Positions 24,259 through 32,617 of a stretch of 61,518 bases of DNA are shown piece after piece. The notes beneath the pieces were generated by a model. The model saw only the letters and a program-made list of their open reading frames with translations. It searched no databases and had not been told where the DNA came from. The translations under genes were made by a program, and so were the position numbers. Origin of the DNA: Paenibacillus barengoltzii NBRC 101215. GTDB taxonomy: Bacteria > Bacillota > Bacilli > Paenibacillales > Paenibacillaceae. The stretch spans positions 1-61,518 of the forward strand of contig NZ_BILV01000033.1 of assembly GCF_004000745.1 (NCBI RefSeq), given 5' to 3'. Within the stretch, counting starts at the first letter, position 1. Every line of letters begins with the position of its first letter.

Positions 24259-25427
24259 CGAATCTCTTCCTCCATTTTCAGCGAATGTTTGGTGGATGCC
24301 GTGCCTTTGATGAGCACGTCCGCTTGTACCGTCACCTTTAATCTGGAAAAATGCTCGTCCCAGTCCGGCTCTAACCTTTTCCACAATTTTGGGAACTTCT
24401 TATGAATCTGATTGCCAAATCCGAAGATATCTTGTTGATACTGTTTTTGGGCGATCTGAATGACTTTCTCCATTTCTTTGACCATCTTCTCTTCCATCCG
24501 CTGTTCCAACTCTACCCGCCCTTTAGCCGATAGAAAATCGACCATGTTCTCTTGCGCTTCGTCTATGAAGGTAGTGGTGTGCGTCTTAACTCGGATTTCG
24601 ACCTCTCCATCCACGAGGACCGGTTCTACTTTTGTTTTACTCCTGACAATTTTCAAGGAAATGCCCGGCGGATGATTATATCCGCCCAGCGTTAAGACGC
24701 CTCCACGAATTTCATCGCGTAGAAACAACACATATTTGGTATCTTCCTCACTGATCGTCCCGAGCATCCGATCTCGGTCAAACACAGCCAATCCGCCAAT
24801 CGATGCCATCTTCCCCTTCTCATGCTCCTTCAGGTAAATCAGCGGAAGTATGCTGCTTATGCCAGGCGTATTCACCGTATCAGAGAAATCAAACAACTCC
24901 ATGACCGGGGCGGAGGAAAACAATTTCTCATTATCCAGCATTTCATTCAGCTTAAAGGACAACGGCATATCCATGTAGCTGTCGCTTCGAAGCACGTCAG
25001 CAGCGTTTTCATTTTTGGATACCAGAATATGGATATCCGCCCGCGTCTCTGTATCGCGGATATACCAATCAATAACTTTGGCGGCTCCTTCCCGTGCGAT
25101 GTCCTGACTCAAAATAATCACTTTGGCGTGCGCCCAGTACAATTTTCTGCCCGTCTCCGCAATCATTCGACGTACAATGTCAAACATCGTCTCGCCTGTT
25201 AAAGAAATATGACTATAACCAACCATCAGCACGTCTTGTCCGCCGGACCCGTCGACCGTCTCGAGCGTGAGCCGAATTTCCCCCTCCTTCTCGCCTTTGT
25301 CAATTGCAATTCCGGCGATGGTGGTCATTTTCTCGATTTCCCGATAATTCCAACAGCCGGTTAAGGATAAAACCATCAGGCTGCTCAACATCACGGTCAG
25401 CAGCTTGGCCCCAAGTTTGATCGACAT
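24255..25427 (-). CDS. Ger(x)C family germination lipoprotein
   Basis: 390-aa lipoprotein with a signal peptide and lipobox LSLTGC (Cys near residue 25), followed by NYREIEKMTTIAGIAIDKGE, the standard GerAC/GerKC start of the mature protein. The C subunit sits on the outer face of the spore inner membrane. ATG at 25427 has GAGGTGA 6 bases upstream; an in-frame GTG overlapping the gerA stop at 25436 is the alternative. It overlaps the D-subunit gene downstream. Confidence 0.9.
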   Translation of the reverse strand: MSIKLGAKLLTVMLSSLMVLSLTGCWNYREIEKMTTIAGIAIDKGEKEGEIRLTLETVDGSGGQDVLMVGYSHISLTGETMFDIVRRMIAETGRKLYWAHAKVIILSQDIAREGAAKVIDWYIRDTETRADIHILVSKNENAADVLRSDSYMDMPLSFKLNEMLDNEKLFSSAPVMELFDFSDTVNTPGISSILPLIYLKEHEKGKMASIGGLAVFDRDRMLGTISEEDTKYVLFLRDEIRGGVLTLGGYNHPPGISLKIVRSKTKVEPVLVDGEVEIRVKTHTTTFIDEAQENMVDFLSAKGRVELEQRMEEKMVKEMEKVIQIAQKQYQQDIFGFGNQIHKKFPKLWKRLEPDWDEHFSRLKVTVQADVLIKGTASTKHSLKMEEEIR

Positions 25428-25432
25428 CGTTC

Positions 25433-26911
25433 TCACCTCATAACCTTACGAATCCGCCGTTTCGTTTGGATGCGGAGGGTTCCCACCCTCGATGCCCACC
25501 AAGGGCCTCGGATTAAGGTATCCTGAATGTCATCATCCTTGATGGAACCTATGGTGAGCATGTAAGGCACACCAAAACTCCGCAAGCTCATCAAGTGGAC
25601 GACCACACCTATTAAGCCAAATAAATATCCGTAGATCCCCATAAACGTGGCTAATGTCAGCAAAGTGAAACGTGTAAAAATAGAGGCGGCTTTCATCTTG
25701 ACGTTAATCAACGTTGTGATCCCGGTAATACCAACGACAATCACCATCGGAGCACTGACAACTCTCGCATCTACGGCTGCTTGCCCCAGAACCAAAGCTC
25801 CAACGATACTGACCGCCTGACCGATGGAGTTGGGAATTCGGGTCCCTGCTTCACGGAGAATTTCAAACACGAGTAACATCAAGAAGCATTCCGCCACCGT
25901 CGGCAGCGGAACGGATTGTCTAGCTGCTGAAATGCTGAGTAGCAGTGGAGTTGGGATCATCTCCTGATTGTAAGTCACCAAGGACACGTAGATGGCCGGA
26001 ACGCTGACCGCTAGAAATTCGCCAATGAACCGAATCATCCGGTTAAACGAACCAAACAAGTAGTTGCTGTAGTAATCTTCACTCACCTGGAAGTATTCAT
26101 TAAATAAAAACGGGACCGTGAGTACAAACGGGCTCCCATCCACCAGCACAGCAATACGCCCCTCCATAATTTTGCCTGCCACGGTATCAGGGCGTTCCGT
26201 ATTGCCCACTGTCTCAAACGGAGTCAGGATGTCATCCCGAAGCAATTCCTGCAGTTCCCCGGAATCGACAAGGGCATCGATCTGAATCCGCGCCAAGCGC
26301 TTCTTCAGCTCCTCCAAGATTTTCAGGGAAACCGAGTCCTCCAGATAACATAGACAAACCGACGTATTGGTTGTTTCCCCCAGCTCCATGAATTCAAACT
26401 TTAACTTTGGGTTTTTCACCCGTCGACGGATCAGCGACAAATTGGTAATCAACGTTTCGGTAAACCCTTCACGAGGCCCAATCACCGACTTTTCCGTTCC
26501 CGGTTCCGAAACTCCTCTGCTTTGTAAGCCTTGCGTCTCAATGAGCAGCGCCTGATCATGCCCCTCCAGCAACAACAAGGTATTGCCATTCAGCAGCTCG
26601 CTTAAGAGGGCATTCATGTCGTTTGATAATTCGAGCATGCTGACCTCGATGATCCCCTCCATCAAGAGCTGTAAATAGGGAATACCACGGTTTTCCTCGG
26701 AAGGCTGGAAATGAAAGATCGGCCGGAGGATGTAGTTGCTTAACGTCTCCGTGCTGACCATACCTTCAATATGAATTAAACAGCCGCATAACGACTTCAC
26801 TTGAGGGTGTTGAAATCTACGAAATTTGATGGTGGAATCATTGGGAAAGATGCTTTTGAATAATGCGATATTCTCATCAACTGAAGAATGAAGGCTTTCC
26901 TTGATCTGCAA
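25433..26911 (-). CDS. GerA family spore germination protein
   Basis: 492-aa A subunit of a nutrient germinant receptor. A large soluble N-terminal domain (about residues 1-240) is followed by the conserved RPDTVAGKIMEGRIAVLVDGSPFVLTVP block, about five membrane helices (about 260-440) and a cytoplasmic basic tail. The start is TTG at 26911: AAAGGAGG lies 7 bases before it, while the ATG farther upstream at 26965 has none. First gene of the A-C-D-B operon. Confidence 0.92.
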   Translation of the reverse strand: MQIKESLHSSVDENIALFKSIFPNDSTIKFRRFQHPQVKSLCGCLIHIEGMVSTETLSNYILRPIFHFQPSEENRGIPYLQLLMEGIIEVSMLELSNDMNALLSELLNGNTLLLLEGHDQALLIETQGLQSRGVSEPGTEKSVIGPREGFTETLITNLSLIRRRVKNPKLKFEFMELGETTNTSVCLCYLEDSVSLKILEELKKRLARIQIDALVDSGELQELLRDDILTPFETVGNTERPDTVAGKIMEGRIAVLVDGSPFVLTVPFLFNEYFQVSEDYYSNYLFGSFNRMIRFIGEFLAVSVPAIYVSLVTYNQEMIPTPLLLSISAARQSVPLPTVAECFLMLLVFEILREAGTRIPNSIGQAVSIVGALVLGQAAVDARVVSAPMVIVVGITGITTLINVKMKAASIFTRFTLLTLATFMGIYGYLFGLIGVVVHLMSLRSFGVPYMLTIGSIKDDDIQDTLIRGPWWASRVGTLRIQTKRRIRKVMR

Positions 26912-27005
26912 GGGAATTCCTCCTTTCACCAAAGGGTCTGGATATGTTATTCCCAATTCAAGCAAAATTTATCAATGAACCTTTCCTGATTATGCATAAA
27001 AAAGA

Positions 27006-27033
27006 CAACGGGGACACCTATTCTTCCCCGTTG
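27006..27033 (-). terminator. Rho-independent terminator of the GH5 gene
   Basis: CAACGGGGA/TCCCCGTTG stem; on the minus strand it is followed by TCTTTTTTAT. Confidence 0.85.
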
Positions 27034-27058
27034 CCTTTGTCAGAGCTTAGGCTGCCGA

Positions 27059-28762
27059 TCACTGGGTAATCAGCCAAAAGGCCTCCCAAGCCCCCCCGAC
27101 CTGATCCCGGTTCGCCACCAGTCCAGCTCCGTTATTCAATTCCACGCTCACGTACTTGTTGTTAGCCAAAGCGAACAGGGCGATCGCCCCGTCGGGCAGC
27201 TGTTCCTTCCGGAACTTCTCCCAGAGTTGAATGCTCTCGCCGCGGGCGATCAGCTTGCCGCCGTCGTTCAAGTCTGCGGTGACGTATTTTCCATTGATTT
27301 TGGATTTAAGCGAAATCGTTCCATCACTATTGTTGATCACTTCGAACAGCTCCCAATCCTGGGCGGTATCGCGATTGGCGACCAAAGGAGCGCTGCCAGC
27401 GTTCTCTGCGCTGACAATCTTCTTATTCGCTTCCGAGATCAAATAGACGAACCCGGTAGGCGTCGGCGACGGTGTTGTGCCCGTCGTATATTTTTTCACC
27501 AAATTTTGCAGGGTCGTGTTCGGTCTAAAATTCTCCGTAGTAAACTTGCTCCATTTAGCGGCGATTGTCTCTGGACTGTCGCTGTAGATGTTAGGTACCG
27601 GATTGGGGTTGTTGTTGAAATACCCCCAGTTCCCGTAGTTCGAGCTGACCTTATACGTCCAGTTCGTCCAGGAAATGTTGGAGGCGTTCATTCCGGCCAG
27701 GAACTTCTCCCACAGATCGGTAAAATCAAACAGGCAAAATTCTCCGACATACACCGGTACGTTCCACCGGGCTTGGTGGTCGCGCAAGCCTTGCAAGGCG
27801 GTATTCACCAGACGGTTCTGCGCATTCCAATCCGAAGCCTCGTTGCCGGCCATCGCGTAATAGTGCATTTCGTACACTACGTTGGTCCAACCAAAGGTGT
27901 CCGGGTCATAGAGCTGGTTCCAGTTCCAAGCGGCTTCGATAAAGATCGTATGATCAGGGTCGATCGCGCGGATCGCCTTATACAGTCGGTCATAAAAAGC
28001 GTTTAACTGCTCCTTGCTCACCCGGTCAGGTTCGTTTAACAGATCGTAACCTGCCACGGTCGGATTACCTTTAAAATGGGCGGCAATCCCTTCCCACAAC
28101 CGAACGGTTCGATCCTGGTATTGCTGGTTCTTCCAGAGCTGCGGGTCCGAGTTGACCTCACCAGAGTTATCAAAGGTGTTCTGGGCGCCAAACGTACCGT
28201 GCAGATCGAGCAGGACATAAATGCCCCGTTCCCCCGCTTCACGGACGAGCCAATCCAGCTTGCTCCACGGATCCGCCTTCCAGTTGCCATACTTGTCCAT
28301 CAGCTCCAGGTAAAGAATCGGCACGCGGACCATATTCATCCCCATGTTTTTGATATTGTCCAAATCCCGTGTAGTCAGCCAGGCGTCTTGATACGTTTTG
28401 ATCAAGCTTTCCGCCGTTTGCGCGCCGTGCAGGTTCGTTAACGTTTCGCGCAGCGTCCATTCATCCTTCACGCCAAGCGGTGACATCCAGCTCTCCTGCA
28501 ACAGCCAGCCGCCAAGATTGGTCCCCCGCAGATTGACGATATTCCCTGTGCCATAGTTGTCCCGCAGCACCGCACCACTAGCTTTCAGGAAGCCGCTCTG
28601 CTCGATTCTTGACACGTTCGTACTGGAATCTCCCTCCGCAGCTTGAGCCGAAGGTGCAAACATTGAGTTACTTAAGGTCATAGCAGCAAGTAGCATCGCG
28701 AGTAGGATGGTTCGGAGTAATCTCTGGATGTCACGGACAGCATTCGGTTGGTTCATGATCAT
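27059..28762 (-). CDS. Secreted GH5 glucanase with C-terminal beta-trefoil/fascin-like domain
   Basis: 567 aa. A signal peptide (hydrophobic core about residues 18-40, AQA cleavage) precedes a glycoside hydrolase family 5 domain (about 70-430) with acid/base Glu in LLNEPD and nucleophile Glu in YVGEF. NLRGTNLGGWLLQESW closely resembles fungal exo-beta-1,3-glucanases (Exg1-like) rather than typical bacterial endocellulases. A TTPSPTPTG linker leads to about 130 residues of fascin/actin-crosslinking-like beta-trefoil repeats (NKKIVSAENAG, NGKYVTADLNDG, NNKYVSVELNNG), probably carbohydrate-binding. ATG follows AAGGAGGATTTGTG. A cre-like site covers its -35. Confidence 0.88.
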   Translation of the reverse strand: MIMNQPNAVRDIQRLLRTILLAMLLAAMTLSNSMFAPSAQAAEGDSSTNVSRIEQSGFLKASGAVLRDNYGTGNIVNLRGTNLGGWLLQESWMSPLGVKDEWTLRETLTNLHGAQTAESLIKTYQDAWLTTRDLDNIKNMGMNMVRVPILYLELMDKYGNWKADPWSKLDWLVREAGERGIYVLLDLHGTFGAQNTFDNSGEVNSDPQLWKNQQYQDRTVRLWEGIAAHFKGNPTVAGYDLLNEPDRVSKEQLNAFYDRLYKAIRAIDPDHTIFIEAAWNWNQLYDPDTFGWTNVVYEMHYYAMAGNEASDWNAQNRLVNTALQGLRDHQARWNVPVYVGEFCLFDFTDLWEKFLAGMNASNISWTNWTYKVSSNYGNWGYFNNNPNPVPNIYSDSPETIAAKWSKFTTENFRPNTTLQNLVKKYTTGTTPSPTPTGFVYLISEANKKIVSAENAGSAPLVANRDTAQDWELFEVINNSDGTISLKSKINGKYVTADLNDGGKLIARGESIQLWEKFRKEQLPDGAIALFALANNKYVSVELNNGAGLVANRDQVGGAWEAFWLITQ

Positions 28763-28821
28763 CACAAATCCTCCTTAATGACAATAATGGTTTATATTTC
28801 CATATCAAACATAAACTATTA

Positions 28822-28837
28822 TTGTAAGCGCTGTCAA
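28822..28837 (-). promoter_or_regulatory. cre-like catabolite repression site overlapping -35 of the GH5 gene
   Basis: On the minus strand TTGACAGCGCTTACAA contains TGACAGCGCTTACA, 13 of 14 matches to the CcpA cre consensus, and also a TTGACA -35 with a TATGTT-like -10 18 bp downstream. Binding would block the promoter. Confidence 0.75.
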
Positions 28838-28862
28838 TAGGAAGATGATTTCATAGATTTTG

Positions 28863-29951
28863 TTAGAGAATCTCTTCGATCAGCTGTGCAATCCGCGCCT
28901 TATCCAGAGCATCAATCCATGCCTGTGGAATCTGCGCATAGCGGCAGTCGCTGCTTTGTAAATAACGGTAGATGATCCGCGCCTCATCAATTTCATCCCG
29001 AGTAGGTTTGCCTATCAGAAAAGAACGCTGTCTTAGATAGACCACTGCCTGCTCCGCCATTTCCAGAGACATAGAGGCTTGGGAGCTTTCTCTAAGTAGC
29101 TCAACTTTCTGGCTATACAGGATCGTATTTCGCTGCAAGATGAACCATTTGGTCTCCCGCTCACTCAGACGCTCCACAACTACGAAATTCTCGTTCTGCT
29201 CTATAAATCCGGCAATCTCCTCCTGCCTCGCAAACAGATCGATGGCATGAAGAGCATCCCTGAGCTTGGCTGCGGCTTCAAAATCAAATCGTTCGGAGGC
29301 GTCCTGCATTCGTCTCTCCAACTCCTCCCGGAGGCTGGAATCCGAGCCATCCAGCAGCGCAGTAAACCGATCCATCATGCGGTTGTTGCGCTCAACCGCT
29401 TCCCCGCCTAAGCATGCGCCGAGACATAAGCCCAGCGAATGGTTCAAACAGGGAAATCCAATCGGCGCTGATCGTGGACGGCTGCAAGCGATACGCAAAG
29501 CTTCGCGAACGCTTTGGACAGCCGCCTCAACAGCATAGCGACTCGCTGAATACGGTCCATAAACTTGGCGGGTTCCCGGGGCGTCCGGCACATCAGCAAC
29601 TTCCAGATCCCAGATCCCGTCTGTGTCGCGGATCGCTAAATAAACATAACCGAGTGGACTCTTCATCTTTTTGTTATATATCGGCTTCAGTTCTTGAATC
29701 AGCCGGCACTCCAGCATCAGCGCTTCAAATTCGGTGTCAGTCCTGCGGATTTCCAGATCCTTCACATTATGCGCCAATCTCTCGACCTTCTTGGAGCGGT
29801 GACGGGAGACATGAAAATAAGAACGTACCCGTTGCTGCAAGTTCTTCGACTTGCCAACATAAATGACGCCTCCTGCCGCGTCCTTCATCAAATAAACCCC
29901 CGGCGCTGCTGGAAGGGTGCGAAGCTGCAGCTCGATCCGTTCGTTGGTCAT
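28863..29951 (-). CDS. Short UvrC/Cho-like GIY-YIG nuclease
   Basis: 362 aa, much shorter than UvrC (about 600). The N-terminal GIY-YIG nuclease domain (PGVYLMKDAAGG..IYVGKSKN, about residues 17-40; ECRLIQELKPIYN near 90) is followed by a Cys-bearing segment (CSRPRSAPIGFPCLNHSLGLCLGACLG, about 165-190) and a UVR-like helical motif (MQDASERFDFEAAAKLRD, about 222). The RNase H endonuclease and HhH domains are absent. The size and domains resemble Cho, which makes only the 3' incision in excision repair. It overlaps the YfcE-like gene by four bases (ATGA). Confidence 0.82.
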   Translation of the reverse strand: MTNERIELQLRTLPAAPGVYLMKDAAGGVIYVGKSKNLQQRVRSYFHVSRHRSKKVERLAHNVKDLEIRRTDTEFEALMLECRLIQELKPIYNKKMKSPLGYVYLAIRDTDGIWDLEVADVPDAPGTRQVYGPYSASRYAVEAAVQSVREALRIACSRPRSAPIGFPCLNHSLGLCLGACLGGEAVERNNRMMDRFTALLDGSDSSLREELERRMQDASERFDFEAAAKLRDALHAIDLFARQEEIAGFIEQNENFVVVERLSERETKWFILQRNTILYSQKVELLRESSQASMSLEMAEQAVVYLRQRSFLIGKPTRDEIDEARIIYRYLQSSDCRYAQIPQAWIDALDKARIAQLIEEIL

Positions 29952-30496
29952 GGAGCAAGCTCAATCCGTTTGATGACGTTACCAGTAAAGTCTTTTACCC
30001 TAAACGCTCCTGCTTCCAAGAGGCCATAGGAATTGGGGAAGTTCTCCTTCGGCAATGCGATGGACCCCGGATTCAGGACGTAGATGCCGTCTTTGATATC
30101 GGCTACTGGCACATGCGTATGCCCCTGAATAAACACGTCGCCCGGCGCCAATGGCGGAAGCTGATCGATGCTGTATCCGTGCCCATGCGTGACGTAAATA
30201 CGTCGTCCCTCCAAGTAGAGCATGGCATAATCCGCCATCATCGGAAATTCCAGCAACATCTGGTCCACTTCCGCATCACAGTTCCCGCGCACAGCGATGA
30301 GTTGATGCTTATGTTCGTTCAGCGTCGCCGCGGCCCGCTTGGGATCATAACCGTCAGGCAGCGGATTTCGCGGTCCGTGATACAGGAAATCCCCCAGCAT
30401 AATGATTTGGTCTGGCTGCTCCTCGGCTACTTTGGCCATCGCCCGGTCCAGCCAAGCGCTTGATCCGTGAATATCCGAAATCAACATCAATTTCAT
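29948..30496 (-). CDS. YfcE-type metallophosphoesterase
   Basis: 182-aa calcineurin-like phosphodiesterase: SDIHGS near residue 8, LGDFLYHGPRNPLPDGY near 35, VRGNCDAEVDQMLLEFP near 70, THGHGY near 105 and QGHTHVP near 127 provide all metal ligands. The long match to the E. coli YfcE pattern supports a phosphodiesterase of the same type; the natural substrate is unknown. ATG at 30496 is chosen (AAGGAG 9 bases upstream). Its stop overlaps the start of the UvrC-like gene, so both are co-translated. Confidence 0.88.
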   Translation of the reverse strand: MKLMLISDIHGSSAWLDRAMAKVAEEQPDQIIMLGDFLYHGPRNPLPDGYDPKRAAATLNEHKHQLIAVRGNCDAEVDQMLLEFPMMADYAMLYLEGRRIYVTHGHGYSIDQLPPLAPGDVFIQGHTHVPVADIKDGIYVLNPGSIALPKENFPNSYGLLEAGAFRVKDFTGNVIKRIELAP

Positions 30497-30589
30497 CGAA
30501 ACCAACTCCTTATCTCTTTCGTTTTAGTATATAAGGAAGAACATCTGGCTAAATACAATCGAAATCTTGATCAATCGGAGGTACCTTGC

Positions 30590-30796
30590 ATGAAGTCCTT
30601 CAAAAAATGGGCGGTGATCCTTCTTGTCTTTTGGGGCATATGGAAGATATTCTTTTTCCTCCTTAAGGATGTTCTGTTTGCAGTGCTAACGTTTCCTGAT
30701 CCTTATGCCAATATCCTTCAGATGGTCGGTATGGGAATGATCCTGCTGTTATCTCTTATCTTCACTGCGCTTCTCGTCAAAGACAGCGCCCGATAA
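30590..30796 (+). CDS. Small two-helix membrane protein
   Basis: 68 aa with a basic N-terminus (MKSFKKW), two hydrophobic helices (about residues 7-31 and 40-62) and a short cytoplasmic end VKDSAR. The family is not recognised. CGGAGGTACCTTGC precedes the ATG, a good ribosome binding site; a longer frame upstream has none. It is divergent from the YfcE gene and convergent with apbE across a hairpin. Confidence 0.65.
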   Translation: MKSFKKWAVILLVFWGIWKIFFFLLKDVLFAVLTFPDPYANILQMVGMGMILLLSLIFTALLVKDSAR

Positions 30797-30813
30797 GCAA
30801 GAAAGACAAGAAA

Positions 30814-30835
30814 GACGTCCAATCGCTTGAACGTC
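30814..30835 (-). terminator. Probable terminator between small membrane gene and apbE
   Basis: GACGTCCAA/TTGAACGTC hairpin (one mismatch). On the minus strand it is followed by TTTCTTGTCTTTC, a weak U-tract. Confidence 0.55.
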
Positions 30836-30844
30836 CAGAGTTCA

Positions 30845-31927
30845 CTATTCTTGGATCAGCGTATACAGCTCGTTGGTCACTTTAAACTGATCCTTAAGTC
30901 CCGATGTGACATAAATTTTGTCGTCCTTCGTGATGAACAAGGCTTCCGTTACCTCATTATAATTTTCAACAAACTCCATCCCTTTCTCCAAGCCCATCAC
31001 AAAAACCACAGTAGATAGCGCATCGGCATCCGTCGCATTATCCGTTAAGATGGTTACGCTCTTCAGCTCGTTTTGCGCCGGCGCGCCAGTTCTGGGGTCA
31101 AGAATATGGTGATACATCACCCCGTCCTCAACAAAATACCGTTCATAGACTCCCGAGGTATTAATCACCTGATCGTTTAAGCGAATAGTCCCCATCGTCG
31201 TCCCGCGCGAGCTGTCAGGATCCTGAAGTCCAACGATCCAGTCGTCACCGTTCGGCTTGCTTCCAACCACGATGATACTGCTGCCGCCAAGGTCAACTAA
31301 TGCGCTCTTTACGCCTTCTTCACGAAGATAAGCTGCGATTTTGTCTGCCGCATACCCTTTTCCGATGCCGCCGAGATCCAGAATCATCCCCGGTGTTTTC
31401 AGAAAAATCGTTCGCTTGGTTTCGTCCATCACCACATTTTGATAACCAACCAAGCTAAGCTCCCGCTGCAAGTCCTCCGGAGCCGGAACATGGGCATCTT
31501 CATGTCCAATATCCCAAAGATCAACCAATCCGCCAACGGTTGGGTCAAACAGCCCATCCGTCTCCTTGGCATAATTCAGCGAGCGTTTTAATACCTCTAT
31601 CGTATCTTCGGATACTTCAACCGCCTCTACGCCTGCCTCCTGATTCACTTTGTAGAGCTGGCTTGTCTCCAAAGTCCGGCTAAGCTCCTCGTCCAACGTT
31701 TTCAACATCGCATCGATATGATCCAAATGCTCTTCGCCCTTCGGGTCCTCATACAATTTGATGTTAACCACCGTATCAAAAATATAATATTGTCTTGAGG
31801 TCGGCTCTGCGGCCGCCGTTTTGTCCTTCGGATTCGCCTCGCCTCCGCACCCGGATAAGAGGATCGTCAGCATTGCCGTCAAGCCGAAAAGTACAGCCCG
31901 TTTGCGCCATTTCTGTGTTCGTTGCAT
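30845..31927 (-). CDS. apbE: FAD:protein FMN transferase (ApbE lipoprotein)
   Basis: 360-aa lipoprotein: a basic start, hydrophobic core and lipobox LLSGC (Cys near residue 27). ApbE attaches FMN to a Thr in extracytoplasmic flavoproteins such as Nqr/Rnf subunits. Diagnostic motifs: YIFDTVVNIKLY, FDPTVGGLVDLW, LDLGGIGKGYAADKIA, ALVDLGGS, HHILDPRTGAPA and DNATDADALSTVVFVMG (the Mg/FAD site). No flavin acceptor gene is adjacent. It is a single-gene unit. Confidence 0.93.
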   Translation of the reverse strand: MQRTQKWRKRAVLFGLTAMLTILLSGCGGEANPKDKTAAAEPTSRQYYIFDTVVNIKLYEDPKGEEHLDHIDAMLKTLDEELSRTLETSQLYKVNQEAGVEAVEVSEDTIEVLKRSLNYAKETDGLFDPTVGGLVDLWDIGHEDAHVPAPEDLQRELSLVGYQNVVMDETKRTIFLKTPGMILDLGGIGKGYAADKIAAYLREEGVKSALVDLGGSSIIVVGSKPNGDDWIVGLQDPDSSRGTTMGTIRLNDQVINTSGVYERYFVEDGVMYHHILDPRTGAPAQNELKSVTILTDNATDADALSTVVFVMGLEKGMEFVENYNEVTEALFITKDDKIYVTSGLKDQFKVTNELYTLIQE

Positions 31928-32065
31928 CGTTTCACCTCATTTGAAAGTTCACGCAGCTCGTGGTTAACTTCCCGTATTGTATAATTTTCATCACACTTCG
32001 TCTAGGAAGAACATCACGGTGACTTGAGTACTGCAAAGAGGAACACGAACCTAAATGCAAAAAGA

Positions 32066-32083
32066 AGCGAGATAGATCTCGCT
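32066..32083 (-). terminator. Rho-independent terminator of the 32128 gene
   Basis: AGCGAGAT/ATCTCGCT stem with a minimal loop; on the minus strand it is followed by TCTTTTTG. Confidence 0.75.
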
Positions 32084-32127
32084 CCCACAATGATCAAGCC
32101 TCAAACCGAAGTTGATCCGAAATTCGT

Positions 32128-32376
32128 TTATCTTAATAAGTCATCTTCTCGAGTGATGTTATCGTATGAACGGTTATACCGCCGATAATCGTCTAAATAC
32201 TGCCGCTCATGATTTTTTACATAGTAGAAGGTACCCCATCCGCTGAAAACGAGGAACAACACCAGCATAATTCGGTAAGCCAACGTAAAATGGTCTGTGG
32301 CAAACCCGATCACAATACCTAAGATCGCTATACCCAATAGTCCCCAAAGGATTGATTTCATGATCTTTTTTACCAA
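32128..32376 (-). CDS. Small membrane protein of unknown function
   Basis: 82 aa with two hydrophobic helices (about residues 7-26 and 33-51), followed by a Tyr/Arg/Asp-rich soluble tail (HERQYLDDYRRYNRSYDNITREDDLLR). No family recognised. The start is TTG at 32376, preceded by AAGGGGGGAT 7 bases away; ATG of MKSILWG at 32361 is the alternative. Single gene, with a terminator downstream. Confidence 0.6.
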   Translation of the reverse strand: MVKKIMKSILWGLLGIAILGIVIGFATDHFTLAYRIMLVLFLVFSGWGTFYYVKNHERQYLDDYRRYNRSYDNITREDDLLR

Positions 32377-32472
32377 TTTCCATATCCCCCCTTATCTATT
32401 ATGAATTGGATTATAGCATATTTTTCCTAGGTAAAGAGATTCTGTTATTTGTTTGCTATTTTGTGGAAATGA

Positions 32473-32516
32473 CTGTGATCCCAGTCACTCAATCGCTGCC
32501 GATCGAGCGATATGCT
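32473..32516 (+). promoter_or_regulatory. FNR-type site and promoter of hcp
   Basis: TGTGATCCCAGTCACT (32474-32489) matches TGTGA-N6-TCACA at 9 of 10 fixed positions. A TATGCT -10 at 32511-32516 puts the centre at -41.5 from the predicted start near 32523. Confidence 0.75.
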
Positions 32517-32617
32517 TCTGGCAGAAACGGAGGTGCAGTGTCTCAAATCTAACTACGTGAAAATCAACACAACCTTCAGCACCTCCTGTCTTCGAAATCA
32601 ATCAAGGAGGTTTCTCG

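Noticed and set aside
31950..32010. FNR-type site upstream of apbE
   Set aside because: Only one half-site (TGTGA) is present and its position relative to the possible -10 is wrong for an activator.
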